A stretch of DNA of 49,257 bases from IMG/VR virus record IMGVR_UViG_3300031886_000006, positions 1-49,257 of that record. One strand, given 5' to 3'. Of this stretch, positions 8,544 through 18,128 are shown in pieces (positions within the stretch are counted from its first letter, which is position 1; every line of letters begins with the position of its first letter). The notes beneath the pieces were generated by a model. It made no database searches and was not told where the DNA came from. It worked only from the letters and a program-made list of their open reading frames with translations. Position numbers and translations under genes: made by a program. This DNA is from a virus.

Positions 8544-11500
8544 TACACTACCGACATTTCTTTAGGAGCCGCGAGTCGAGATTGCGTGGGCCGAAGTTTC
8601 TGTGCAATTTTCGCTCCGCGTTTCGTAACCTGCATCCTGACCAATTGTTGAATCATTTCAATAGCAGCGCCTGCTTCTAGACCCTCTATGGGGAGCGATC
8701 GATATGTCTTTGCGTCAAGAATGTCAACAGCGTCTTCGTTCGGAAAGACTGCATCTACTCCGCGATCATTTAGTTCTGTTTGCTTGGCCTGTGCGGCTTT
8801 GACCTGCCTGAGTCGACTAGTCCAGAATAAACCATGAGGACCCGCTGGGGTGTCGCTATTGATCTTTGCTGGCTTTAATAGTTCCTCAGCAAGTCGCTCA
8901 ATATCATTGTCATCTAGACCCTGTGAACGCAGCGAGGCCAGCACCTCAGGATGATCTAGTCCAAGATCCTCCCTTGACAAGGAAATACTGTTGGCCTCCT
9001 TGTTAAGGGTATGCAGTGGAACCCTGACGTGATCGATGTCGTCTAGATCGAACGCTCCGTGCACGACGGCCTCAACGTAACTGGTGTTATGGGCTCGGGC
9101 TGAAACTGCAACAGAAGTATCGTTGGCGGTGAAACGAGGCCCGGCGTTGGGACCCACTCCCTCCCATTCACCTGTCAGGGAGCCATGCAGAAGTTCGGCC
9201 ACTCGTCCCGGTTCCTGGTTATTGCCATAGGCGTCCGGGTCGCCGTCAAGCGTTGAGGCCAGTAGTTCGCCGGGGTCTGTTGTGTTCATTTTGGCAGGAC
9301 GCCTGGATCCCCTTGCGCTGTCCCCGTGGAGCATCGCTGATCGATGTGATACGTCAGTCCTGAGAACTACTTCTAATTCCCCATAAATTTCAGGCCTAGT
9401 TGCCACACCGGAAGGACGGATCTGGTCGCTATCCGCCAGGAGAGTATGGTCGCGATTCTGAAATGGGAGACGACTGGGCACATCTTCAATGTAAGCCTGC
9501 CTGATCTGATCATGGACTTGATGATTTAAGAAGCCGCTGGCAGGTCGTTCTTCGGCCGGGGTGTCTGGACCATACCCCCATTGCATTTCGACTGTCCTGC
9601 GAGTGCTGGGCGTTGAGTGTTCCGACCGGGCTTCGTGAGTGGTCTTGTAGCGTCCCGATTCGAGTATGTCGGACAGTTCGTCCATTTCAACGGCAACGCG
9701 GACCCTTCTATCGAATCCTGCCGCGTATTCCTGAATGGCCTTTTCGACCGCTGTCGCAACTTCTGCGTCAGTGCTATTGCGGATGAAGTCGATCACTTCA
9801 GGTGTCATCGGTACTTCATTCTCCCCTTCGAACCCGGTACCCGGAATGCCTCCGCTCCCTTCGGTGGCCTCGCGGAGGCTGGTTACCGTTCTGCCGAGTT
9901 GGGTGCGGGCGTCCGCGATGTGTTCTTCCTTGGAGGCCAACCGCCACCCGAATGGTTTAACGCCTCCCGGCTCGAAGAGTTTCCCTTCGATGTTATTAGC
10001 GCTTCCAGCGGCGTTGTAGGTGGCGCGGGACCGTATGTTGGCGATGTGCTCGTCGGTTTGCTCGAAGGGGGTTATGCCCCTGCGCTTTGCGCGCTCGGCC
10101 AGTTTCTTGTTCTTCTTTTCCATTCGGGTTGCTATGGCCTTGTCGCTGCTGCGATGGGACGTGCGAAGTCCGGCTTTCTGGAGTTGCCTCAACTCTTGTC
10201 TGAGGGGGCGTTCCTCTGCGGAAAGTCTGTTGAACTCATCTTGTAGGTCTAGGTGCTCATCCGGGTCATTGGTTGTTTCAATGGCACGCATTTTTGCCTG
10301 TAGGCGAGATTGATATTGGCCTACCGCCTCTTGAAGTTCCTTCTCCCGCTCGCGCCGGCGCTGCGGGCTCATCTTGGATGCCGGGATGGGCGTAGCGGTT
10401 GCACGACGCGCGTCCCTCGTCCGGGTCGTAGCGCTCGGTCGTTCATCGACGTATTTGCCTTGGTCTACATGACGCCAGCGGTCACCACCCGGAGCATGGT
10501 CCCACCCCGGTTTCCGATTTGCCGCTCTGGCATTTTCCGCTTGGACTTCGGGTCGACCGCTTCCATCAAGGGCTTGTGGCCGTTGCGATACGAGCGTGTG
10601 CAATTCGTCCCGCAAAGGGACTTCTTCGCTCAGAACCGTGTCGAACTCGCCCGTCAAGCGGTCTGCTTCGGCGTCATCTCCTCGAAGTCGCGCATCGTCA
10701 ATGGAACGTATTTTGTCAACCACTCGACGGTTGTGTCCGGTGAGTTCATGTTCAAGTTTGCCGATACGGCTTTCTCTTTGGCGTCCACCTTGCCCACGGG
10801 TGCCAGTGGAGGATCGCAACCCGCGGGTTAGTCCCCGGCCATCAGCACGCCTCTCCATTTCTTTGGCGATCTCTTCCAGGCTTTCCACGTCGTCTGGCAA
10901 ACGTTCTCCCTGTCGCCAGCGATGGATGATATTCCCACGCTCTCCAGCGAGATTTTCGTAGGAGACCTCCGAGACCGGAGTTGCCGCATCCCGTATGGCA
11001 CCTCCAGGCTCCTTGCTTGGTGTGGCTGTTTTGCCCGCGCCGGTGAGAGCCTTTTGTTCTGCCCACGCCGTCGGCACGTCGTGCTTCAGTTCTGTGGGAT
11101 GTGGAGCAGCCTCGTCCGGGCCGGCCGGTGCCCGCTGCATGCCCATCTCGTCGGCAAAGGCCACCCCGTAGGCCAAGGCTTCGTTGACGGGCAGGTGGAC
11201 GACAACCACGTTCTTGTGGCCCAAAATTTCGTCTTCGTCTCCTGTGAGGCTGGCGACCGCTACGAGCATCGCCCAGCGGTGGTGACCGTCAAGAATGAAC
11301 CCATCAGCAGTAACCAAAATTGGATCCGAGGAACCCTCGTGTCCCTTGAAGAGCCAATGCTTTGGGTTCTTCTTGTATGTTCCATCGGGGTTTTTTATGA
11401 CGGCCTTCATGGCTTCCTTCATTACCTTGGGCCCGATCAGTTCGGTCTGGCTGGCCTTCAGGTGTAGCAAAGCCCTCATGATCGGGCTCTCTTCGCCAGT

Positions 11501-14500
11501 GGCCATCTCGTCGCCGGGCCGCAAATCTGCTTTGCCGAATCCGCCCTCAACCAGAACTCCGCTTGCCCTCAGTTGATCGATCAACTCGCGAGTGGAATCT
11601 GCTCCAAACTGGGTTGCGTCCGCTGCCTCTTGAAGGATCTCTTCTTCGGACAGTCCACCCTTCTCCCGGAGTTGTCTTGCCTTCTCGTCGAATTGGTCGT
11701 GCCAGAGTTTTGCGGCCTTTGTCGCTGTACCCCCTGCGTCCGCCACCTCTTTGTGGGCCGCTCGCCTAGCAGCCCAACCCTCCACAGACTTGAACCAGTC
11801 TTCGTACTCGTCCGTAGAGGGGTCGGTGTGGCCGGCAACGTTGGCGAGTTTGGCTAGAGCATCGTCGTACAGTTGCTGGTGTTCTCTTGTGTCGAAGTCC
11901 CAGATAGGACCAGAGAACTGAGGCATGCTGTTTCGTAGTATGCCCTGTTGGTCATAGCAGAACATGTTTGATCCTGCTACGGAAACCTTGCACAAATCGT
12001 AATGTTCTTTGCCGAGCAAGAATGGGGTATTGCTAGCCTCCAACTCTGCGATTAAGCGCGCTACCTCAATGTCATCGCCCTTATCCAGTGCCTCTGCGAC
12101 AGGTACTCCATTTTCCAATGCCTCAGCGAATTCCTTATGCAGCAGTGAGGCGACCTCTTCGCCGGTAATCGAATCAGTCGGAACGATTTTGACATTCATA
12201 AGTTTCTTGGAATCAGATTCGCCAGGACTGAGACGGTAATTATCCAGAATCATCCTCATTGCAAGTTCCGTCTGGTCAGCAGTAACAACAAGAGGCTTCC
12301 CGTGGAAGAACTCCAATCTTTGTTCGTCGGTGAGTGCGTTGTAAACTTCTAGGCTCTCAACAAACCTGCCATCAGCCAACGCTTCCTGGATGGCATCAAT
12401 GCTCTCTATGTGCCTCTGCCTGCGCTGTCGTAACTCCTTATCGCCACCAAACCTTGCGAGCAATCGTCCCAACAACGAATCGGGATCAACGCGACCTTCT
12501 GCACCCAGTTCCAGTTCCAGCCTCTCCAGATTCTTTTCCAAGTCATCGAGTATCTCGTGGTCAGCGATCTGCTCGGGAGTAAGACTCACCCCCAAAACAC
12601 CCTTCGAAGAACGCACACCGCCTGGACTCCTCGCCTCCTGAGCCCTGATCGAAAGGTCCACCCCAGCAGCATCCAAGGCTTCACGGAGACGGTCCATTCG
12701 CATTTCGTCGTCCACCGACATCACAGATTCGCCCGCACCCGGTACGGCAATTTCTACGCCCCACCTCTGCCTGAGATCGTTGAATTCATCCAGCATCTCC
12801 TGGTTGGTCATCTCTTCTATCGCCGGAGGTGCGAGATCTGTTGGCCTGATCTCATCATTCCGTGCCTTGAGCCTGAGCCGGTCCTGACTCCCCTGAACCG
12901 TGGCCAACACCCGAGCGCGTTCCCGCCTTACATCAGAGTCAGCCGTACCCGGAAGGTTGATAACGGAACTCTCAATATCCACCAGCACCTGTTCTGCGGT
13001 TTTCTGTTCCCCAAGGGACATGACGATTGTCCCGTCATCGTCTATGCCTTCGACGACAAGTTTGCCGGGAGGCAGCAGGAGCCCCCTGTCCGAGCCGTCA
13101 TGGTCGTCGACATGCATGCCGCGACTCTCTGCGGGGACCTCGATTCTGACAGTGGCGGCTCCAGTGGAGGGCAGCATGCTGGCCATACTCTCGCCCTCTT
13201 CGCTCACAACTGATCCCTGCATGAAGCCGGTGTGTGTGACTTCCTGTCCAACAGTGATCGAATCGGGATCGAGTTCCATTCCCATTCGTACCGTGACTCG
13301 ATCAGTCAATGGATTGTCGTCCATGGCTTCCAGCGCTGGAACCAGACGTTGTTCGATGTCCTGATCCACCCATGGAGTCGGTTGGCCTACATCCACACGC
13401 CCGGTTTCCATAGATGCATCACTACCGAGGCGGCGCGCTGCTGCGGCTCGTGTGATGTTCTCGTCCATTGAAACGGTGTTGACGTGTTCCATGGCGCTTC
13501 GTGCCAGGTCCCGCTGACTGAGCGCTCGAATGGCCTCGGTTTGTTCGGTTGATAGGCCGGTCTCAACGGATGCCCTGTGAGTGGAAGCGCTTGTTGCCGT
13601 GGAGGCTTCGGACACGCTGGCGTGATACCCGAAGAGTGGCGAGGCGTCACGACTGCTAACTGAGTCGCTGGAACCCAACTTCGGGTAAAGATCGTCGAGA
13701 GTGCTACGGATGTCTGCCACTTCATAAATGTCGTAAATCTCATCCGCTGCTTCCAACTCGTCCATCTTGTATTTAGGCAGGTTGCTTGGGACAATTTTCA
13801 TTGGTTCGACGGGTTTTCCCGCTGCGAGGTTGGCTGCCTTCTGTGTGTCGCTGTCCTGAACACGGCGAGCATTGGCGTTGAGGATCATCTCGACCCCCCT
13901 CGCAGCCATGAAGAGGCGTGCCTGTTCGTCCTTGGTGAGTCCGTCAGCACCGTCGAACTTGGTTGCGAGGCGCTCAAATTCATCCGTGAAGACGCCCAGC
14001 CGTTCTTCCAGAACGTCAGGTTCCAGCCAGGTTGGCGAATGGTCTGGGTATCCAAACTCTTCGTTGACGCGGCTGCGCAGTTCGAGCGGCATGGAACGCG
14101 GACCCCGACCCTGCTGGTGCATGTATGAAACCAACGAGTTGAGACGGTCCCATGAGCCGGCTTCCGCTAGGTCTGGGTCAACGTCTGGGGCGCCGGGGTC
14201 TAGGTCTGGAGGGTCTGGGTTGGGCAGGTCGAGGTCTAGGTCCGGGGTGAAGACTTCCGGTGCGTCTGGAGGGTCGGGACTGAGTCGTATGTCCTGGGTT
14301 TCGAGAAGGTCGTCGATTTCCTTGCCTCCGACGATTCCCATCCGTCGTAGGGAGTGGAGTTCTGCTAGGGCTTCTAGGACGAGTAGTTGGGAATGGACGT
14401 CAGCATCTGACGCCCCATATTGGGTCGGGTCCCAACCGGCTTGCTGACTGCCCCACCAATCCCACATATGATCTTGGTAATATTTGCCCGCCAGGACGTG

Positions 14501-16435
14501 GAGCATGCTTCCTTCTACGGCGTGAACGTCTGGTGGGAACTTGATGTCTGAGCCGCGCAGCGCCGTGCTGTTGAACAGGACCGCATGGCTCGCTTGTGCC
14601 CACAGGGCGTTATTCCATTCGTGTGGGGGGTCAGTTATTGTGCCGATCCCGGGGATAAAGACGGAGCGCGATCCTTCCGGGCCACTTTTTTCGTAGGCAT
14701 CGAAGATCTTCGCGTTTACAAGGCTGTACTGCCTGACGTGGGCACCAACCTCGTGGTAGCCGATCTGTCGTGCCCGTGCTCGAACAGATCCGTGCATGGC
14801 TTCAGCCATGTCTTGTCCGTAGTATTCGATAAATTGTTCGAGATATGGCTGTATTTCTGTCTGCCCCCTAAGAAATTGTGCGATCTCCTCCATGATGATG
14901 GACTCGGATATCATTCCCCCTTCGGGGAGCACCACCATCGGTTCAGCATCGACCATGGTGATTTTGTCGCCTTCGACAAGTTCTTGAGTTGCGGCATACG
15001 GTTGTGCAACCAACTGAAAGATGTTGATATCCGACGAAACTCTTTGACCAGTCGTCGGATCGAGTGACTTGTCCGTGTAGGTAAACCCCCCGGTACCCTT
15101 AAAGCCTTCGTCACCGCGGTCAAGTACTCCCAAGCGTCCCTTCGATAGGGCTTGGAAGGCGTCTTGATCTTCGGCTATCTCGTGGAGGATCGACTCGATC
15201 CAACCGCCGATTGAGTCGTGATACCTCTGTTCCAATTCCTCCAGTTTTTCTGCGTATTCCGGACTACCTGGAATGAACTTGTCATCTATGAACTCCTCGA
15301 GACTCGCGAGAAGCATTTTCCGTTGCTCCATGAGATTCCAATAGGTCCCCTTATCTTCGTCCCATGGGTATCGTTTATGCCAGATGTCTGAAAGGAGTTC
15401 AAATCTGATACCCATTTCTTCGCATTTCTTCATGGCCCCATGAATCAACTCGGCGTTCTGTAATGCAATATGATCGATATCAATAGTTGGATCTTTTGTT
15501 AGTTCGTCACCGAGATCACCGAAGACGTTGAGTCCGTCGAGCAATCCGTCGATGGCCTCATGCATCCTGACATCAGCCGCTTCGAGGTCCATGGGGGTGC
15601 CAAGAACCTGCCCTCGTGCGCGGGCCAGCCGCTGGAGTTGACGCTGCTCGTCAGGTGTGGCGTCCACAAACCGGGTTCCCTGCGCCGTCCGTAGCCCGTC
15701 AGTGGCCTGAGAAAGACGTCTGAACGCTCCGCTCATAATCTCAATCGCACCACGGACGATGGCGATAGGTCCGAAACAGTTCGAACCGGTGGCATCAGTG
15801 AACTGGTTGGCGTTGGGCGTGCCGGGCGGGCAGCGCAATTTGCCGAGTTGGTCGACGATCAGCCCTAGGGCAGATGCAGCCCGACCACCAATATCGCCTC
15901 CGGGTGTACTCTGGATAAGCGATGGCCCGAGTGACTTGACTTCTACAGGAGACCCGTTACCCTCCGCCCGCTGTCCGGTTCTGGGGTTAACGTCAAACTT
16001 TCTGACACGAATCTGTGGCCGGGTTCGAAGCCTCTTGAGTTGGTCGGCCTTCTGGGCCGCACGCTCTTCCGGAGTCGGTGGTTTGGGTACATCGACCCAA
16101 CCGAAGTTGGGTTCAGTTCCACCCTCTTTAAGGTCACGGGCAGTGACGTGCAGTTTTAGGGCCTGACCGGGCTTGCGCGTGGCGTTCGGTGCGAAACGAG
16201 GTAATGGATTCTCGTCAGGGACACCGCTGCCCTGTTGACGCTTTCCGGGAGCGCCTCCGTTCCCTCCGAGTTCTTTGCCGAGTGCCTTTACGGCAATATC
16301 GACATTGAGGGCAGGGGACTTGACCAGAAGGCGTTGCTGCTCACGGAAGGTTTTTGCTGCAGCGTCTAAGTCGCGCCGACGCTTGGTCAGCCTTGGAGTG
16401 ACATGTGGACGCCGCAAATGGGGGAAGTCCTCCAT
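8543..16435 (-). CDS. 2630-residue polyvalent-type protein (ParB-like, ADP-ribosyltransferase-like, HExxxH)
   Basis: The ATG at 16435 has GAGAGG about 5 bases upstream and follows the previous stop by 19 bases. Modules seen in order: a CPxG...FTD...C motif at residue 202; YHEVGAH at 560-566, a possible zinc site; an acidic Pro/Asp linker near 740-760; an ADP-ribosyltransferase-like region near 1040-1130 (VRMGMELD at 1049-1056 ... IEVPAESRGMHV ... LLLPPGKLVVEGI), although the expected STS and ExE residues are not clear; GVRSS at 1273; a ParB-like domain near 1500-1760 with MPQ, LKASQ and ILDGHHRW; GLRSS at 1872; GLRTS at 2089; and near 2240-2470 a region like DUF3626/ART (YGELEVVLRTDV, GDSA, YVEAVVHG, DIDHV). 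Several weak toxin- or effector-like domains in one phage protein are the hallmark of polyvalent proteins. Activities are inferred. Confidence 0.88.
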   Translation of the reverse strand: MEDFPHLRRPHVTPRLTKRRRDLDAAAKTFREQQRLLVKSPALNVDIAVKALGKELGGNGGAPGKRQQGSGVPDENPLPRFAPNATRKPGQALKLHVTARDLKEGGTEPNFGWVDVPKPPTPEERAAQKADQLKRLRTRPQIRVRKFDVNPRTGQRAEGNGSPVEVKSLGPSLIQSTPGGDIGGRAASALGLIVDQLGKLRCPPGTPNANQFTDATGSNCFGPIAIVRGAIEIMSGAFRRLSQATDGLRTAQGTRFVDATPDEQRQLQRLARARGQVLGTPMDLEAADVRMHEAIDGLLDGLNVFGDLGDELTKDPTIDIDHIALQNAELIHGAMKKCEEMGIRFELLSDIWHKRYPWDEDKGTYWNLMEQRKMLLASLEEFIDDKFIPGSPEYAEKLEELEQRYHDSIGGWIESILHEIAEDQDAFQALSKGRLGVLDRGDEGFKGTGGFTYTDKSLDPTTGQRVSSDINIFQLVAQPYAATQELVEGDKITMVDAEPMVVLPEGGMISESIIMEEIAQFLRGQTEIQPYLEQFIEYYGQDMAEAMHGSVRARARQIGYHEVGAHVRQYSLVNAKIFDAYEKSGPEGSRSVFIPGIGTITDPPHEWNNALWAQASHAVLFNSTALRGSDIKFPPDVHAVEGSMLHVLAGKYYQDHMWDWWGSQQAGWDPTQYGASDADVHSQLLVLEALAELHSLRRMGIVGGKEIDDLLETQDIRLSPDPPDAPEVFTPDLDLDLPNPDPPDLDPGAPDVDPDLAEAGSWDRLNSLVSYMHQQGRGPRSMPLELRSRVNEEFGYPDHSPTWLEPDVLEERLGVFTDEFERLATKFDGADGLTKDEQARLFMAARGVEMILNANARRVQDSDTQKAANLAAGKPVEPMKIVPSNLPKYKMDELEAADEIYDIYEVADIRSTLDDLYPKLGSSDSVSSRDASPLFGYHASVSEASTATSASTHRASVETGLSTEQTEAIRALSQRDLARSAMEHVNTVSMDENITRAAAARRLGSDASMETGRVDVGQPTPWVDQDIEQRLVPALEAMDDNPLTDRVTVRMGMELDPDSITVGQEVTHTGFMQGSVVSEEGESMASMLPSTGAATVRIEVPAESRGMHVDDHDGSDRGLLLPPGKLVVEGIDDDGTIVMSLGEQKTAEQVLVDIESSVINLPGTADSDVRRERARVLATVQGSQDRLRLKARNDEIRPTDLAPPAIEEMTNQEMLDEFNDLRQRWGVEIAVPGAGESVMSVDDEMRMDRLREALDAAGVDLSIRAQEARSPGGVRSSKGVLGVSLTPEQIADHEILDDLEKNLERLELELGAEGRVDPDSLLGRLLARFGGDKELRQRRQRHIESIDAIQEALADGRFVESLEVYNALTDEQRLEFFHGKPLVVTADQTELAMRMILDNYRLSPGESDSKKLMNVKIVPTDSITGEEVASLLHKEFAEALENGVPVAEALDKGDDIEVARLIAELEASNTPFLLGKEHYDLCKVSVAGSNMFCYDQQGILRNSMPQFSGPIWDFDTREHQQLYDDALAKLANVAGHTDPSTDEYEDWFKSVEGWAARRAAHKEVADAGGTATKAAKLWHDQFDEKARQLREKGGLSEEEILQEAADATQFGADSTRELIDQLRASGVLVEGGFGKADLRPGDEMATGEESPIMRALLHLKASQTELIGPKVMKEAMKAVIKNPDGTYKKNPKHWLFKGHEGSSDPILVTADGFILDGHHRWAMLVAVASLTGDEDEILGHKNVVVVHLPVNEALAYGVAFADEMGMQRAPAGPDEAAPHPTELKHDVPTAWAEQKALTGAGKTATPSKEPGGAIRDAATPVSEVSYENLAGERGNIIHRWRQGERLPDDVESLEEIAKEMERRADGRGLTRGLRSSTGTRGQGGRQRESRIGKLEHELTGHNRRVVDKIRSIDDARLRGDDAEADRLTGEFDTVLSEEVPLRDELHTLVSQRPQALDGSGRPEVQAENARAANRKPGWDHAPGGDRWRHVDQGKYVDERPSATTRTRDARRATATPIPASKMSPQRRREREKELQEAVGQYQSRLQAKMRAIETTNDPDEHLDLQDEFNRLSAEERPLRQELRQLQKAGLRTSHRSSDKAIATRMEKKNKKLAERAKRRGITPFEQTDEHIANIRSRATYNAAGSANNIEGKLFEPGGVKPFGWRLASKEEHIADARTQLGRTVTSLREATEGSGGIPGTGFEGENEVPMTPEVIDFIRNSTDAEVATAVEKAIQEYAAGFDRRVRVAVEMDELSDILESGRYKTTHEARSEHSTPSTRRTVEMQWGYGPDTPAEERPASGFLNHQVHDQIRQAYIEDVPSRLPFQNRDHTLLADSDQIRPSGVATRPEIYGELEVVLRTDVSHRSAMLHGDSARGSRRPAKMNTTDPGELLASTLDGDPDAYGNNQEPGRVAELLHGSLTGEWEGVGPNAGPRFTANDTSVAVSARAHNTSYVEAVVHGAFDLDDIDHVRVPLHTLNKEANSISLSREDLGLDHPEVLASLRSQGLDDNDIERLAEELLKPAKINSDTPAGPHGLFWTSRLRQVKAAQAKQTELNDRGVDAVFPNEDAVDILDAKTYRSLPIEGLEAGAAIEMIQQLVRMQVTKRGAKIAQKLRPTQSRLAAPKEMSVV
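15773..15832 (-). repeat. CPxG...FTD...C motif, copy in the 2630-residue protein
   Basis: Residues 202-221 read CPPGTPNANQFTDATGSNCF. The shared elements with the 646-residue protein are CPxG at the start, FTD at 11-13, Ser at 17 and Cys at 19. Both copies are followed by a hydrophobic and then a basic helix. Confidence 0.6.
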
Positions 16436-16454
16436 TTGGGCCTCTCTCTAATGC

Positions 16455-18128
16455 CTAAAGGGGCTTTTTATCTTCAGCATTCTCTGAGGTCAACAACTCG
16501 AACTCGAGGAGCGAGGCGGCGAAGTCTTCGTCTTCGACCTGGTAAGCCTTGTCGCTACCAGTTACCCAGTTGGCCGGAATCAACTGGCTCAAGCCCAAAG
16601 CCTTTGCCCGCTTCATAATGTGACGCTTGGCCTCATCCTTGTTCTTCGCCCGGCCAAATGCCTGAATGGCATTCTTGAGGTCGTTCTCAGATGCGATTGG
16701 GTATGAGCCGTCAGGAAGGGCTGAGCCCTCCTGTGCCATCTCGCCGCGCTTCTCATCACTGAATGCGCGCTTCAAGGCGATCTCTGCAGCCTCGGCTTCG
16801 ATCTCTTCGGCCTCGTCCGCCTCGTAGGCATCATGGCCAAGAGTGACACCGTCAAGTGCCACGAAGACGTCGTAGGACTTGCCGTCGACGCCGTCGATCT
16901 CGACTGCATAACAATCGAAACCTTCGAACACGTCAGGCTCTACCGAAATAACTTCACCCGGTAGTGACTTGACCGCGATATCCGCAGCCTGAGTGAAATC
17001 GATGAACTCGATGTCGTCTTCCAACGACTTCTGTGCCAGCACGGAGTCGTCCAGTCGGTGATAGCCGAGAACCTCGGCGCTGCTGCCATCGATAAATACT
17101 TCGATGGCGCGGTCATCCTTGGTTGCAAGGTCGACTACGAACATGTCCGCATCCTGGGAGTATCCAGAATCAATTACATCGCCTGAGAACTCTTCCTCAA
17201 CCATGCCCTCGATCTCGAGGAGTCCAGGAAGACCCTTTTCGGAAACGCAACCACCAGGGCAGTCGTCACAAACGGGAGACGTGCCAGGGTATGCCTTGCG
17301 TTCGATAGCGCAGACGTAGCCGTTCATGTTCAGTGTGTCTGATTTCTGACCCATCTTCTCGAGCCGACGCTTACGGTATTCACCGTAGTTCTTCTCATCC
17401 TCGAGGTACTCCTGATGGATGGTGTCTTCGATCCGCCGTTTTTCGTCTTCGTCCTTCTTCTCGGCGGACATTTCCTCCTCTTCATCCTCCATGGGCACGC
17501 GACGTCGCGGCGGAGGAGGCGGCGTCATCGGCCTCGGAGGAGGCCCCCCTTCTTCTTCGGCGGCAGGGGCTGGAGCGGCGGCAGGGGCTGGAGCGGGGGC
17601 AGCCTCTTCTTCGGCTGGTGGGGCAGGGGGAGGACCGGTAGGAGCCGGCGGCGGACCCGGAGGAGCCTCCTCTTCGTCCATAGGCGGCCTGGGACGCCGC
17701 GGCGGGGGTGGAGGTAGTTCTTCTTCCTCTTCTCCCTCTGGGGTCCGATGAACCTTCTCCTCGGCCATGTCGGTCTCCTCGTCTGCACCCTTTTCTTCTG
17801 TCTTTTCTAGAGAAGCAGGAAGGGCACCACATTTGCCACAAACCGTGGCAGCGCTCTTGTAGCCACAGTCGGAATTGCTATAATCCTTGGCGCATCGTAG
17901 GAGTTCGCTCTTATCGTCGACGTGGACGACGCCTGTCTCTTCATACTCCATAAGTTCGGACTCCTTGTAAGCCATGGTGTCAATGATACAACCCTGATGG
18001 TTGCTGCAATCACCACACGGCATAATAGCCTTTAGGCCCGTTAGTGAGCAGTAGTATTTAGATTGTGTATTCCGCGGTCCTCTCTGAGTATTGTATCCCA
18101 CAGGGGTGCTCGGCTGGCCAATAGTCAT
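16455..18128 (-). CDS. 557-residue Cys-rich, Pro/Glu-rich protein with PepSY-like and DUF6582-like regions
   Basis: I chose the ATG at 18128 because it overlaps the previous stop as ATGA; an in-frame ATG at 18161 is the alternative. The N-terminal 105 residues hold eight cysteines (27, 38, 41, 47, 79, 88, 97, 100), some as CGDC and CGKC pairs, fitting metal binding. Residues about 115-215 are low-complexity Pro, Glu and Ala. Residues about 310-445 hold two PepSY-like units, the clearest with KSLPGEVISVEPDVFEGF and then YDVFVALDG. The C-terminus (near 470-525) has the pattern SYPIASENDLKNAIQAFGRA ... HIMKRAKALG, which I associate with DUF6582, a short domain found in capsid-maturation genes of actinobacterial phages. 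Its place straight after the protease gene suggests a scaffold or assembly role, but no assembly function is visible in the sequence. Confidence 0.85.
   Translation of the reverse strand: MTIGQPSTPVGYNTQRGPRNTQSKYYCSLTGLKAIMPCGDCSNHQGCIIDTMAYKESELMEYEETGVVHVDDKSELLRCAKDYSNSDCGYKSAATVCGKCGALPASLEKTEEKGADEETDMAEEKVHRTPEGEEEEELPPPPPRRPRPPMDEEEAPPGPPPAPTGPPPAPPAEEEAAPAPAPAAAPAPAAEEEGGPPPRPMTPPPPPRRRVPMEDEEEEMSAEKKDEDEKRRIEDTIHQEYLEDEKNYGEYRKRRLEKMGQKSDTLNMNGYVCAIERKAYPGTSPVCDDCPGGCVSEKGLPGLLEIEGMVEEEFSGDVIDSGYSQDADMFVVDLATKDDRAIEVFIDGSSAEVLGYHRLDDSVLAQKSLEDDIEFIDFTQAADIAVKSLPGEVISVEPDVFEGFDCYAVEIDGVDGKSYDVFVALDGVTLGHDAYEADEAEEIEAEAAEIALKRAFSDEKRGEMAQEGSALPDGSYPIASENDLKNAIQAFGRAKNKDEAKRHIMKRAKALGLSQLIPANWVTGSDKAYQVEDEDFAASLLEFELLTSENAEDKKPL
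17558..17593. repeat. Two tandem 18-base units in Pro/Ala-coding DNA
   Basis: Two exact copies of an 18-base unit starting CGGCGGCAGGGG. On the minus strand they encode alternating Ala and Pro in the linker of the 557-residue protein. Likely a slippage product; length may vary between relatives. Confidence 0.75.

Noticed and set aside
9617-10246. 209-codon plus-strand open frame, and others opposite the giant genes
   Set aside because: Antisense shadows; the minus-strand frame carries recognisable modules throughout.
17480-17760. Repeat-rich GC block as a possible CRISPR array or regulatory repeat
   Set aside because: It codes for Pro/Glu/Ala linkers in frame; units are short, adjacent and without spacers.
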